A stretch of 64,000 nucleotides of DNA from Oscillospiraceae bacterium (GTDB lineage Bacteria > Bacillota > Clostridia > Oscillospirales > Oscillospiraceae), in assembly GCA_902790375.1 (NCBI GenBank), contig CADARY010000005.1, positions 1-64,000 of the forward strand, written 5' to 3'. Below are positions 1-8,141 of this stretch, piece after piece. The notes beneath the pieces are model-generated. The model saw only the letters and a list, made by a program, of their open reading frames with translations, searched no databases and had not been told where the DNA came from. Position 1 is the first letter of the stretch, and every line of letters starts with the position of its first letter. A program made the translations under genes and the position numbers.

Positions 1-126
1 AGCATGGGGCCTGCGGCGGCCATCCATGCCGTCATGGGCGTCAACATCCTGATCGGAGCAGCCCTGTTCGCACTGTACTATTTCGTGACCCGGTATTTTC
101 TGAAAAACAAGCTCAACCTTGCGTAA
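1..126 (+). CDS. C-terminal fragment of a membrane protein
   Basis: The frame is open from base 1 and ends at TAA 124-126, giving the last 41 residues of a protein that starts outside the window. The fragment is dominated by one hydrophobic helix (roughly residues 12-32, rich in I, L, A, F, Y) followed by a short basic tail (RYFLKNKLNLA), as at the cytoplasmic end of many permease or ABC-2 type membrane subunits. Too little is present to name a family. It converges on rqcP, with a shared terminator between them. Confidence 0.6.
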   Translation, partial: SMGPAAAIHAVMGVNILIGAALFALYYFVTRYFLKNKLNLA

Positions 127-160
127 GAATTACGCCCCGCCGGACGGCGGGGCGTAATTC
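127..160. terminator. Bidirectional terminator between the upstream membrane gene and rqcP
   Basis: Perfect 15-bp stem (arms 127-141 and 146-160, loop GGAC). It begins right after the stop of the left gene and abuts the rqcP stop codon, so it can serve both converging genes; the stem ends are A/T, giving short T tails on both strands. Confidence 0.8.
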
Positions 161-403
161 TTATACGATCTCCCTGTACATGGCCGGGGCATCAGCCTTG
201 GAGACATTGTCGGCAACCTGCGTGACCTCGACCTTCAGGGTGCGCTGACCGAAGGCGATCTCGATCACGTCGCCCTCCTTGACCTGATAGCTGGCCTTGG
301 CCTGGCGGCCGTTGACAAAAATGCGGTCCGTATCACAGGCATCGTTTGCGACGCTGCGGCGCTTGATAAGCCGGGAGACCTTTAAAAATTTATCCAGCCG
401 CAT
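161..403 (-). CDS. rqcP: RqcP (YabO) S4-domain ribosome quality control factor
   Basis: 80 residues, almost entirely one S4 RNA-binding domain: the start MRLDKFLKVSRLIKRR, then VNGRQAKASYQVKEGD, are typical of the small YabO/RqcP proteins (usual length about 80-90). RqcP binds the 50S subunit and helps RqcH add alanine tails to stalled nascent chains. It lies downstream of hup and a YabM-like flippase, the conserved Firmicutes neighbourhood of yabO. mazG (yabN) is absent between them, and yabP, yabQ and divIC do not follow: the cluster ends here at a terminator. HslR-like heat-shock S4 proteins are the main alternative; context favours RqcP. Confidence 0.85.
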   Translation of the reverse strand: MRLDKFLKVSRLIKRRSVANDACDTDRIFVNGRQAKASYQVKEGDVIEIAFGQRTLKVEVTQVADNVSKADAPAMYREIV

Positions 404-430
404 GACTGCCCTCCTTAAACCAATATGAAG

Positions 431-462
431 ATGACCGCCTCTCCAATGGGAAAGGCGGTCAT
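431..462 (-). terminator. Hairpin after hup
   Basis: 10-bp perfect stem (431-440 with 453-462, core GACCGCCT) between hup and rqcP on the minus strand. It has only a weak T-rich tail, so it may be partly leaky and let some transcription reach rqcP. Confidence 0.5.
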
Positions 463-478
463 ATGATAATACAGCTTC

Positions 479-772
479 TTACTTGGACTTGCCGACGGGC
501 TTGGCAACTACGTCCTTCAGGGCCTTGCCGGCCTTAAAGGTGGGGATGCGGCTGGCAGGGATCTGGATCTCTTCCTTGGTTCTGGGATTGCGGCCGATGC
601 GGGCATTGCGCTCCTTGGTCTCAAAGGAACCGAAACCGACGAGCTGGACCTTATCGCCCTTGACCAGGGCGGCGGAAATGGTCTCAAATGCGGCGTTGAT
701 GGCCTTCTCGCTGTCCTTCTTGGAGAGTCCGGACTTCTCTGCGACTGCTGCAACTAATTCTGCCTTATTCAT
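479..772 (-). CDS. hup: DNA-binding protein HU
   Basis: 97 residues starting [20 protein letters not shown]. The start at 772 is chosen over a longer frame because AGGAGG lies just upstream of this ATG. The family signature [20 protein letters not shown] is present around residues 47-66, with the beta-arm that intercalates in the DNA minor groove, and a Lys-rich C-terminus (PVGKSK) slightly longer than the 90-residue norm. HU is a dimeric nucleoid protein. It has its own promoter in the gap behind the flippase gene and sits in the hup-rqcP arrangement common in Clostridia. Confidence 0.95.
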   Translation of the reverse strand: MNKAELVAAVAEKSGLSKKDSEKAINAAFETISAALVKGDKVQLVGFGSFETKERNARIGRNPRTKEEIQIPASRIPTFKAGKALKDVVAKPVGKSK

Positions 773-893
773 TATGAAATTCCTCCTGATGAAAGTATGG
801 CCTGACGCCATGATATGGTGAGTTTTCCCACATTTTTTGCGGTTTACTCATGGTGCACGGTCTGCAAAAAAGTAGCAGACTGAAAGCAAGTAG

Positions 894-922
894 ACTGTAC
901 CATACTTCGACGGTTTTCGCAA
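894..922 (-). promoter_or_regulatory. Promoter for hup
   Basis: Reading the minus strand: TTGCGA (922-917), 17-bp spacer, TACAGT (899-894). It lies between the flippase stop and hup, so hup can be transcribed independently at high level, with a leader of about 115 nt. Confidence 0.6.
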
Positions 923-959
923 GCCCTATTTGTGTTTTTTTGCGTTTTTATGAAGAAAT

Positions 960-2588
960 TCAGCGCATATGGAGGATACGAGCAATTTTTTCACCGCCGG
1001 GGATGAGCTTCATGTCCTCCTTTGTGACCGCGCGCAGGAGAATGGCCGCCGCCATATAGACGATGACCGCCGCTCCGATCGCGGCGCACATGGCAAGCAG
1101 CGTACCCAGGCGGCCCATCTGCAGCAGGGCGCGCTGAGCAAGGCCGAACACAGCCCAGGCCGTGAGGCCCATGAGGGCGCTGGATACAAGCGACGCGCTG
1201 AAGATGCGCAGCAGGCGCGGCCGCCGGTCAAGCGCGCGGCACAAAAAGACATAATCCAATGCCGCCATGGCGCAGTAGCTGCAAAGGGTGCCGACCGGCG
1301 CGCCGTAGATGTTGATGTCGCGCCTTGCCACCAAGAACCAGTTGATCACGATCTTGATGACGCCGCCGGTGATGAGCGTCACCATGGTGAGCTTCTCCCG
1401 GCCTGAGGCCTGAAGGATGGCGTTTTCCATCAGCACAAGGCAGACAAAGAAGGAGGCGATGCCCATGATCCGCAGAAGCCCGGCACCCGCGAGATGGCTG
1501 CCGGGATACAGAACAGACATAATGGGCCCTGCCAGTACCGCGAGGCCCACGCCCATGGGAATGGCCAGGAAGGCGGAAATGCGCATGGAATCCTCGGATA
1601 CGCCGGCGGCCACGCTGCGCTCCCCCTTTGCCAGCGCCCCGGAGATGGCGGGGACAATGGAGATGGTGAGGGGCGTGATAAAGGCAGCCGGGAGGTTAAA
1701 GAGGGTCTGCGCCTTGCCGTATACGCCGTAGAGCACCTTGGCCTGCTGGTAGCTGCAGCCTGCGGCGCTCTGCAGACGGTTCATGCAGAGCTTGGAATCC
1801 ACGCTGTTGAGCAGGGCCATGATGCAGGCGCCGGCGGCGATGGGGATGCCGATGGTGAGAATGTCCCGCACGATCTTGAGAGCGGAGTCCACCGGCACAC
1901 GGTCCTCGGGAAGATCGGGAGGGAGTGCGTAGTGCCGCCGCTTGTATACGATCATATAGGCAAGCGACACCGCCGAGCCGACGGACACGCCGAAGATCGC
2001 ACCCGCCGAGCCCATGGGCAGGGCCATCGGGTGACCGTGGGGATAGGAGCGCAGCACCACCACCGCGATCACAAGGCCGGAGACCACCTTGAAGAAAACC
2101 TCCAGCACCTCATCCACGGTAGTCGGCAGCATGTTGCCGTTGCCCTGACAGTAGCCGCGATAGGCCGACACGATGCACACCAGCAAAATCGCCGGAGCCA
2201 TGGCCCGCACGCTGGGCGCGGCGTCGGGGTTTTCCAAATACTCGGCCGCAAGCCACTCGGGGAAGCAGAACATGATGAGCCCGAACACGAGGCCGATGAC
2301 CGTGAAGGTGACAAGGGCCACGCGGAAGGTCTTCTCCTCCTGCCGGACACGGCCGTTGGCGTCCGCCTCTGCCACGAGCCTGGACAGGGCTACCGGCAGA
2401 CCTGCGGTGGCGAGGGTAAAGAAGATGTAATAGATGCTGTAGGCACCCATGAACATCGAATAGCCCTCGTCCCCAAGGATATTGCCCAGCGGGATCTTGT
2501 AGAAGAAGCCGAGGATCTTCATGATGATGACGCCGACTGTGAGGATGGCGGCGCCGTGCATATAGTTTTGACCTTTGGCTTTAGACAT
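960..2588 (-). CDS. SpoVB/YabM-family polysaccharide flippase (MOP superfamily)
   Basis: 542 residues with about 14 hydrophobic helices. The N-terminal stretch ILTVGVIIMKILGFFYKIPL followed by an (I)LGDEGYSMFMGAYSIY segment is the hallmark of the SpoVB/YabM/MurJ-like polysaccharide transporter family (usual length 510-560). Such proteins move lipid-linked peptidoglycan or polysaccharide precursors across the membrane; SpoVB acts in spore cortex synthesis, YabM is its vegetative paralogue. The start has GGAGG 6 nt upstream. Position next to hup-rqcP matches yabM of Bacillus, so YabM-like is the better guess, but SpoVB function cannot be excluded. Confidence 0.85.
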   Translation of the reverse strand: MSKAKGQNYMHGAAILTVGVIIMKILGFFYKIPLGNILGDEGYSMFMGAYSIYYIFFTLATAGLPVALSRLVAEADANGRVRQEEKTFRVALVTFTVIGLVFGLIMFCFPEWLAAEYLENPDAAPSVRAMAPAILLVCIVSAYRGYCQGNGNMLPTTVDEVLEVFFKVVSGLVIAVVVLRSYPHGHPMALPMGSAGAIFGVSVGSAVSLAYMIVYKRRHYALPPDLPEDRVPVDSALKIVRDILTIGIPIAAGACIMALLNSVDSKLCMNRLQSAAGCSYQQAKVLYGVYGKAQTLFNLPAAFITPLTISIVPAISGALAKGERSVAAGVSEDSMRISAFLAIPMGVGLAVLAGPIMSVLYPGSHLAGAGLLRIMGIASFFVCLVLMENAILQASGREKLTMVTLITGGVIKIVINWFLVARRDINIYGAPVGTLCSYCAMAALDYVFLCRALDRRPRLLRIFSASLVSSALMGLTAWAVFGLAQRALLQMGRLGTLLAMCAAIGAAVIVYMAAAILLRAVTKEDMKLIPGGEKIARILHMR

Positions 2589-2597
2589 AAAACCTCC

Positions 2598-3968
2598 TCA
2601 AATTTCCTCCAGCAGACACCGCGCGGCATAAACGCCGCTGGCAGAGGCGTGGGAGAGAGAGTGGGTCACGCCGGAGCAGTCGCCGATGACAAAGAGGCCG
2701 GGACTGCAGGTCTCGAGGCGGTTGTCGATCTCCACCTCCATGTTGTAGAACTTTACCTCCACGCCGTAGAGGAGCGTGTCGTCATTGGCGGTGCCGGGGG
2801 CAATCTTGTCGAGGGCGTAAATCATCTCGATGATGCCGTCGAGGATGCGCTTGGGGATCACAAGGCTCAGATCACCGGGCGTCGCGGCGAGGGTCGGGGT
2901 CACAAAGCTCTCGCGGATGCGCGCCTCGGTGCTGCGCCGGCCGCGCACCAGATCGCCGAAGCGCTGCACGATCACGCCGCCGCCGAGCATGTTTGAAAGC
3001 CGCGCGATGCTCTCGCCGTAGCCGTTGGAATCCTTGAAGGGGACGGAGAAGTGCTTGGAGACCAGCAGGGCGAAGTTGGTGTTTTCCGTGTGCTTGCTCT
3101 TGTCCTCATAGCTGTGGCCGTTGACGGTGACAATGCCATTGGTGTTCTCGTTGACCACAACGCCGTGGGGATTCATGCAGAAGGTGCGCACCATGTCCTC
3201 AAACTTCTGTGTGCGGTAGATGATCTTGCTCTCATACAGCTCGTCGGTCAGGTGGGCGAAAATCTCCGCCGGCAGCTCCACGCGCACACCGATGTCCACG
3301 CGGTTGGAGAGCGTCGGGATGTTCAGCGAGCTGCAGACGGATTCCATCCACTTGCTGCCGCTGCGGCCCACGGAGATCACGCACTTGCGGCAGGTGAAGC
3401 AGCCCTTGTCGGTGACCAGCTCATAACCGTCCCCACTCCGGCGAATCTCGGTGACGGAGGTCTCAAAATGGAAATCCACCTTTTCCTTCAACTCGTCATA
3501 CAGGTTTTTCAGCACCACATAGTTGATGTCCGTGCCGAGATGGCGCACCTGGGCGTCCAGCAGATGCAGGCCGTTTTCCAGGCACATGCGCTTGATGGCG
3601 GTGTTGGCGGTGGAGTAGAGCTTCGTGCCCTGGCCGCCGTGGCTGAGATTGATGGCGTCCACGTACTGCATCAGTTCTATGGCCTGGGTCTTGCCGATAT
3701 GCTCATAAAGCGTGCCGCCGAACTGATTGGTGATGTTGTACTTGCCGTCGGAGAAGGCGCCCGCGCCGCCGAAGCCGCTCATGATGCTGCAGGTCTCGCA
3801 GCGGATGCAGGATTTGACATTCTTCCCGTCGATGGGGCAGTGCCGCTTGTCCAGGGGCTTGCCAAGCTCCAGCACGCCGATTTTCAGACCGCGCTTTGCC
3901 CGTGCCAGCTCATAGGCAGTGAATATGCCGCCGGGGCCTGCGCCGACGATAATGACATCATAATTCAT
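2598..3968 (-). CDS. FAD-dependent dehydrogenase/oxidoreductase (COG2509-like)
   Basis: 456 residues from the ATG at 3968 (GGGAG just upstream; the longer open frame lacks a ribosome binding site). It begins MNYDVIIVGAGPGGIFTAYEL, a Rossmann GxGxxG dinucleotide-binding motif, and ends with a second FAD motif (LFVIGDCSGVTHSLSHASASG). A cysteine cluster at about residues 67-76 (CIRCETC) follows the N-terminal fold, then a glycine-rich FGGAGAFSDGKYN segment, as in uncharacterised bacterial FAD dehydrogenases often annotated NAD(P)/FAD-dependent oxidoreductase. Substrate unknown. It lies 9 nt upstream of the flippase gene and is probably its operon leader. Confidence 0.8.
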   Translation of the reverse strand: MNYDVIIVGAGPGGIFTAYELARAKRGLKIGVLELGKPLDKRHCPIDGKNVKSCIRCETCSIMSGFGGAGAFSDGKYNITNQFGGTLYEHIGKTQAIELMQYVDAINLSHGGQGTKLYSTANTAIKRMCLENGLHLLDAQVRHLGTDINYVVLKNLYDELKEKVDFHFETSVTEIRRSGDGYELVTDKGCFTCRKCVISVGRSGSKWMESVCSSLNIPTLSNRVDIGVRVELPAEIFAHLTDELYESKIIYRTQKFEDMVRTFCMNPHGVVVNENTNGIVTVNGHSYEDKSKHTENTNFALLVSKHFSVPFKDSNGYGESIARLSNMLGGGVIVQRFGDLVRGRRSTEARIRESFVTPTLAATPGDLSLVIPKRILDGIIEMIYALDKIAPGTANDDTLLYGVEVKFYNMEVEIDNRLETCSPGLFVIGDCSGVTHSLSHASASGVYAARCLLEEI

Positions 3969-4051
3969 ACTTACACTCCCTTTGTCAAAAAAAGAAACCC
4001 CACATTCCCCAAAAGGGAAAATGAGGCAAAACGCAACATAGTTCCTCGTCG

Positions 4052-4081
4052 ATAATACCACGAAGGGAAGCGAGATGTCAA
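4052..4081 (-). promoter_or_regulatory. Promoter for the FAD dehydrogenase-flippase operon
   Basis: On the minus strand TTGACA (4081-4076), an 18-bp spacer and TATTAT (4057-4052), about 85 nt upstream of the chosen start codon. Confidence 0.65.
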
Positions 4082-4082
4082 G

Positions 4083-4119
4083 TGTTCTGAGCTCCCCTTT
4101 CAAAAAAGGGAGCTCAGAA
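4083..4119 (-). terminator. Terminator-like hairpin after the zinc-ribbon/TPR/YD protein
   Basis: Stem of about 16 bp (GTTCTGAGCTCCC paired with GGGAGCTCAGAAC plus an A/T-rich top) with one bulged C. It directly follows the minus-strand stop at 4129 but has a poor T tail, and it partly overlaps the promoter of the next gene. Confidence 0.5.
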
Positions 4120-4128
4120 CAGAGCGTC

Positions 4129-5859
4129 TTATTCCGTCGCCTCCGGGGCGTAGACCGGACCGTAGGTGTACAAAGCCGTGACGGTGGAGGCGGCGCCGGG
4201 TGTCAGGAAGGTGGCGCGCTTCATGCGCCCCTTGTCATCGTATTCGAAGCTGGTGCGGCTGAGCATGGTGCCGTCGGCATTGAAGCGCTCCTGCTTGGAG
4301 AGCTTGTCGCCGTCATATTCGTTGAGCAGGGTGTAGCTCGTCCCGTCCTCATTCTGCAGGGCGATGAGATTACCGTGCTCGTCATAGGCGGCAGAGCTGC
4401 GGTATTCGCCGGTAACAGCGTCGAGCCCGATGCGGTAGTGAATTGTGCCGTCCGGGTAGTAGTCGTATTCATATACCGTGGAGAGCACGTCCCCCTGGCC
4501 GAGGTACGCGCCTGCGGCGTCGTAGCGCCTGCCCACCTGGCTCTCAATGATGGTGTAGCTGCCGTCGTCTTCATAGCTGTAGAGATAGACCCGATCCTCC
4601 ATCCCGGGATAGGCGGAAAAACGCTCCGTTTTCTCCGCGACGCGCCCGTATTCGTCATAGCGGTAGTCGGTGGTCAGCGGGCCGTTGCACTCGGGATTCA
4701 GGCTGACCTCCTCAGAGAGAAGGCGGTCGAAGAAGTGGAAGGCGATGGAGAGAGAATCCCGATAGCTTTTAAGATCAAGAAAGAGCTCGCGCGCTTCGCC
4801 GTATTGTCCCTGCTCGATCAGGGAGAGCCCCTTGCGGTACAGGGCCTCCTGGGCAAGCTCGGCGCTGTCGAGATAGCCGCCCAGATCCGTGAAGGCGCCG
4901 TAAGCGTCGTCCCAGCGCTCGTTTTCCAGAAACTTTTTGGCCCGGGCGTAGGAGGCAATCTCGGCATCGGCCTTCTTGGCCTTGGCCGCAAGCTCGGCGG
5001 AATCCCGGAAATGGCCGAGCTTTTCAAAGCGCAGCGCCGCCTCGACGTAATCCCCGGCGGCGTAGAGGCGGGCTGCCTCCTCATAGATCGCGTTGCGGCG
5101 GGAAGTGAAGACATAGACCCCGGCGGCGATCGCGGCAATGAGCAGCATGGGGATCAGCACCAGCAGGATGCGCTTGAGGATCCTGCCGCGCGACTGCTTT
5201 TTCTCCTCGTCGAGCGCGGCCTGCGCCGCCTCGGCATTGAGCCGCAGGGACTTGTTCTCCCGCAGCAGCTCCACGTTCAGATACTGCCTGCAATGCTCCA
5301 GCGTCTGCTCGCAGCGGTGGCAGCTTTCCCCCTTGTGGTTGATCTCCCCGCAGGCGCACAGCCACAGATCCTGTATTTCCAGCGGGACAAAGCGGCTCTG
5401 GCTGCCGGTCTCCAGACGGTACTGACGGATCAGCTCCTTGTCAAAAAGGCGCTGGTTCAGATCCGCCTGCCGGGGCAGAGATCTCCAGACCGCGCCGTCC
5501 CCGAGATAGCGGCTGCCGTCAGAAAAAGTGACGGAGAGCACCCGGACGCCAAAGCTGCGCAGCTCCAGCGCGGGCAGGCGGATCGCCTCCTTTGCACCGA
5601 ACAGGGCGTCCCGCGCGGCGTGCAGTCCCTCATACAGATGTTCCACCCGGCAGACTTCGCTGTCGCTGCCGTCATAAGCGATCACCAGGACCCTGACGGT
5701 GCTGATGGTCTTGGACGAGATGCTGCGCAGCTTGAGCTGGGCCACGCACTGCCCCGTCTGATTGTCGGTGAGCAGCGCGCCCGCCGCAATCACCAGCGGT
5801 GAGCCCGGCGCATAGAGATCCTCAGGCAGAGTAAAAAGTCTGGAATACCGTTCTGCCAT
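4129..5859 (-). CDS. Zinc-ribbon, membrane-anchored TPR and YD-repeat protein
   Basis: 576 residues from the ATG at 5859 (AGGGGG upstream; the longer frame is not supported). Visible parts in order: an N-terminal beta-rich domain of about 150 residues; a zinc ribbon at roughly 168-190 (CAC..., CHRC pattern); a Lys/Arg-rich stretch; one membrane helix near 226-250; helical TPR-like repeats at about 255-375 (repeats such as AARLYAAGDYVEAALRFEKL); and a C-terminal block with YD-like repeats (YRYDEYGRVAEK, YDEHGNL, FEYDDKGRM), as in Rhs/teneurin-like shells but only a few copies. It is probably an exported-facing scaffold anchored in the membrane. No enzyme motif is seen and the function is unknown. 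Confidence 0.7.
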   Translation of the reverse strand: MAERYSRLFTLPEDLYAPGSPLVIAAGALLTDNQTGQCVAQLKLRSISSKTISTVRVLVIAYDGSDSEVCRVEHLYEGLHAARDALFGAKEAIRLPALELRSFGVRVLSVTFSDGSRYLGDGAVWRSLPRQADLNQRLFDKELIRQYRLETGSQSRFVPLEIQDLWLCACGEINHKGESCHRCEQTLEHCRQYLNVELLRENKSLRLNAEAAQAALDEEKKQSRGRILKRILLVLIPMLLIAAIAAGVYVFTSRRNAIYEEAARLYAAGDYVEAALRFEKLGHFRDSAELAAKAKKADAEIASYARAKKFLENERWDDAYGAFTDLGGYLDSAELAQEALYRKGLSLIEQGQYGEARELFLDLKSYRDSLSIAFHFFDRLLSEEVSLNPECNGPLTTDYRYDEYGRVAEKTERFSAYPGMEDRVYLYSYEDDGSYTIIESQVGRRYDAAGAYLGQGDVLSTVYEYDYYPDGTIHYRIGLDAVTGEYRSSAAYDEHGNLIALQNEDGTSYTLLNEYDGDKLSKQERFNADGTMLSRTSFEYDDKGRMKRATFLTPGAASTVTALYTYGPVYAPEATE

Positions 5860-5906
5860 TCGTTTACGCCCCCTTTGAAAATGTTCAGGGTTACATAACA
5901 TGACTC

Positions 5907-5935
5907 AGTATAGCATTCCCCACGGTTCATTGCAA
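5907..5935 (-). promoter_or_regulatory. Promoter for the zinc-ribbon/TPR/YD protein
   Basis: On the minus strand TTGCAA (5935-5930), 17-bp spacer, TATACT (5912-5907), about 50 nt upstream of the start codon. Confidence 0.6.
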
Positions 5936-6059
5936 GTTGCATTTTCCGGAAATACACGAATATTCACAATTTGTTTGCATGCGCGGGGGCCTGAGAGGGG
6001 CATTTTGCATAGAATTGCCGCATAAGCTGAAAGAGAACCAGAAAGCAGGGGGGAGCATA

Positions 6060-7067
6060 TTGAGAGCAATCAGGAAACTGGCAGGCTTGTTGGCGATGGC
6101 GGGGATCTGCCTGCTGGCGGCAGGCAGCGGCCATGGCAGTCCGGGCGCATGGCTGGCCGAAAGGCCGCCGGAGGAGCGGATGAAGAACGTGCTCCTCCCC
6201 GCGGAGCTCCGGCAGGGCACAACGGCGGCAGACGCGGCAGAGCGTGGGCAGGCCGTCCTGCAATCGCTTCGCATGCCGCCGCTTGAGGAGACCGGACAGC
6301 CGTCTGCCGAGACGGTGCTGGAGACCACCATCGAGGGCGGCATGCGCATCAAAAACGAGACAGGCTACTGGGTGGACGCGGCCCAGATCCTCGCCGAGGG
6401 GCCGGGGCTGACCCTCCCGGCGGAGGGGCCGCAGATCCTCATTATCCACACCCACGCAAGCGAGGCCTACACCCAGGCGGGCGCGGACCGCTACGCAGCC
6501 AGTGACAACGGCCGCACCGAGGACACGCAGTTCAACGTCGTGCGCATCGGCGACGAGCTGACCGAGATCCTGACCGAGGCGGGGCTGAACGTGGTGCACG
6601 ACCGGGGAATCTACGACTATCCGAGCTATACCGGCTCCTACGCCCGCGCCGAGGCCGCCATCACCCAGTATCTGGACAGCTTTCCCGATATCCGCGTGGT
6701 GCTGGATATCCACCGCGACGCCCTGGGCTCCGGCGATGTGGTGTACAAGACCATGGCAGAGGAGGAGGGGAACGTGGCAAGCCAGATCATGCTTCTGGTG
6801 GGCACGGACGAGAGCGGGCTGGAGCACGCCTTCTGGCGCGGGAACCTGGCCTTTGCTCTCTACCTGCAAAACGCCGTCAACAGCGCCTTTCCCACCCTGA
6901 TGCGCCCGGTGCTGCTGGTGAGCCAGCGCTATAATCAGCAGCTCACGCCGGGCTCGCTGATCGTGGAGGTGGGCAGCAGCGGCAATACCCTGCGCGAGGC
7001 CCTCGCCGCCATCCGTCTCTTCGGCCGCGCCGTCGCCCCGGCGCTGCAGGATCTGGTGTTGTCGTAA
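6060..7067 (+). CDS. spoIIP: Stage II sporulation protein P (SpoIIP)
   Basis: About 335 residues from a TTG at 6060, chosen because GGGGGAG lies 5-7 nt upstream; an earlier in-frame ATG at 5937 has none. SpoIIP is an amidase/endopeptidase that works with SpoIID and SpoIIM to thin septal peptidoglycan and drive engulfment. The zinc-binding signature is visible: IIHTHASEAY (His130 and His132) and VLDIHRDA (His218), with GTDESGLEH and a C-terminal LIVEVGSSGNTLREALA segment. An N-terminal hydrophobic segment (about residues 8-22) anchors it. It stands alone here, not beside gpr as in many Firmicutes. No convincing sporulation sigma-factor promoter could be assigned by eye. Confidence 0.92.
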   Translation: MRAIRKLAGLLAMAGICLLAAGSGHGSPGAWLAERPPEERMKNVLLPAELRQGTTAADAAERGQAVLQSLRMPPLEETGQPSAETVLETTIEGGMRIKNETGYWVDAAQILAEGPGLTLPAEGPQILIIHTHASEAYTQAGADRYAASDNGRTEDTQFNVVRIGDELTEILTEAGLNVVHDRGIYDYPSYTGSYARAEAAITQYLDSFPDIRVVLDIHRDALGSGDVVYKTMAEEEGNVASQIMLLVGTDESGLEHAFWRGNLAFALYLQNAVNSAFPTLMRPVLLVSQRYNQQLTPGSLIVEVGSSGNTLREALAAIRLFGRAVAPALQDLVLS

Positions 7068-7077
7068 GCGAATTGTC

Positions 7078-7106
7078 TTTACAAGCGGCAGGGCTTATGG
7101 TATATT
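7078..7106 (+). promoter_or_regulatory. Promoter for rubrerythrin
   Basis: TTTACA (7078-7083), 17-bp spacer, TATATT (7101-7106), about 65 nt upstream of the rubrerythrin start. Confidence 0.7.
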
Positions 7107-7169
7107 CTAATTGTACGCAAGTTTAACAGAAATTGTCTGTGACATTTTTTACAATAGGAGGAAATTACA

Positions 7170-7736
7170 ATGAAAAAATGGGTATGTCCTGTATGCGGTT
7201 ACGTCCATGAGGGGGAGACGGCTCCCGAGTTCTGCCCCATCTGCAAGGTCCCGGGCAGCAAGTTCACCCTCCAGGCTGACGATCTGACCTGGGCTTCGGA
7301 GCATGTGGTCGGCGTCGGCAAGCAGTTCGGCGGCGATGTCCCCATCGACGTGCAGGAGCAGATCATCGCAGGCCTCCGCTCCAACTTTGAGGGCGAGTGC
7401 TCTGAGGTCGGCATGTACCTCGCCATGGCGCGCGTCGCCTATCGCGAGGGATATCCCGAAATCGGCATGTACTGGGAGAAGGCCGGTCTGGAAGAGGCCG
7501 AGCATGCCGCCAAGTTTGCCGAGCTTCTGGGCGAGGTCGTCACCGACAGCACCAAGAAAAACCTGCAGATGCGCGTCGACGCCGAGAACGGCGCCACCGC
7601 CGGCAAGACCGATCTTGCCAAGCTCTGCAAGAAGTACAATCTCGACGCTCTGCACGACACCATCCATGAGATGGCGCGCGACGAGGCCCGCCACGGCAAA
7701 GCCTTCAAGGGCCTGCTGGAGAGATACTTCAAGTAA
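7170..7736 (+). CDS. Rubrerythrin of the reverse type (rubredoxin domain first)
   Basis: 188 residues, AGGAGG upstream of the ATG. The N-terminal 35 residues are a rubredoxin-like Fe(SCys)4 domain ([10 protein letters not shown] ... [11 protein letters not shown]). The rest is a ferritin-like four-helix diiron domain with Glu/His ligand motifs ([43 protein letters not shown]). In classical rubrerythrin the rubredoxin domain is C-terminal; this order matches clostridial reverse rubrerythrins, which reduce hydrogen peroxide and oxygen with electrons from rubredoxin. A rubredoxin gene follows 143 nt downstream, a fitting electron donor. Confidence 0.93.
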   Translation: MKKWVCPVCGYVHEGETAPEFCPICKVPGSKFTLQADDLTWASEHVVGVGKQFGGDVPIDVQEQIIAGLRSNFEGECSEVGMYLAMARVAYREGYPEIGMYWEKAGLEEAEHAAKFAELLGEVVTDSTKKNLQMRVDAENGATAGKTDLAKLCKKYNLDALHDTIHEMARDEARHGKAFKGLLERYFK

Positions 7737-7754
7737 TTCGTTTTCTGCCCGCAG

Positions 7755-7844
7755 GGGTCGATCCACCCGTAAAGGGCGCAATGCCCCGATCGACCCTGAA
7801 CCATAACAATATGTGAATCCGCGGGCCGATGAGGGCATCGGCCC
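7755..7844. repeat. Paired palindromes between rubrerythrin and rubredoxin
   Basis: Two inverted repeats lie here. GGGTCGATC (7755-7763) pairs with GATCGACCC (7788-7796), enclosing a GGGC/GCCC hairpin. GGGCCGATG (7823-7831) pairs with CATCGGCCC (7836-7844) over an AGGG loop. Related strings recur near 10074-10096 (GGGTCGATC) and near 50433-50490 (GGATCGACCC, GGCCGATGAGGGCA), so this is probably a degenerate intergenic repeat family. Confidence 0.5.
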
Positions 7845-7879
7845 CAACGGAATTGTAATACCGAAAGGAGAAGCCACCT

Positions 7880-8014
7880 GTGAAATACGTTTGCAATATA
7901 TGCGGCTGGGTCTATGACGAGGACGAGCAGGGCACCAAGTGGGAAGACCTGCCCGACGATTTCACCTGCGAGCTCTGCGGCGTCGGCAAGGACGATTTTT
8001 CCGCACAGGAGTAA
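7880..8014 (+). CDS. Short-type rubredoxin
   Basis: 44 residues from a GTG at 7880 with AAAGGAG 8 nt upstream. Two CxxCG knuckles ([11 protein letters not shown] and [11 protein letters not shown]) provide the four cysteine ligands of the iron; the spacing is KYVC..C ... [11 protein letters not shown]. It is about 8-9 residues shorter than a standard 52-54-residue rubredoxin, the missing part being the loop after VYDED, as in the known 45-residue Desulfovibrio form. It is a cytoplasmic one-electron carrier, likely feeding the upstream rubrerythrin. A strong terminator follows. Confidence 0.93.
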   Translation: MKYVCNICGWVYDEDEQGTKWEDLPDDFTCELCGVGKDDFSAQE

Positions 8015-8021
8015 GAACTGG

Positions 8022-8050
8022 ACGCGGCGCTTCGGCGCCGCGTTTTTTCT
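8022..8050 (+). terminator. Rho-independent terminator after rubredoxin
   Basis: Stem CGCGGCGC / GCGCCGCG (8023-8030, 8035-8042) with a TTCG tetraloop, followed by a T run at 8043-8050. Confidence 0.9.
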
Positions 8051-8079
8051 TAAGAGTGTATAAATATTTCAAAACACGC

Positions 8080-8108
8080 TTGATTCCTGTCAGAACAAGA
8101 GGTATACT
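8080..8108 (+). promoter_or_regulatory. Promoter for the DUF805 gene
   Basis: TTGATT (8080-8085), 17-bp spacer, TATACT (8103-8108), about 30 nt before the start codon. Confidence 0.7.
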
Positions 8109-8141
8109 GCTGAACGAGAATACATGAAAGGAGACAAATAT

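Noticed and set aside
4075-5802. 575-codon plus-strand frame opposite the zinc-ribbon/TPR/YD gene
   Set aside because: Shadow of the minus-strand gene, which has clear domains, promoter and ribosome binding site.
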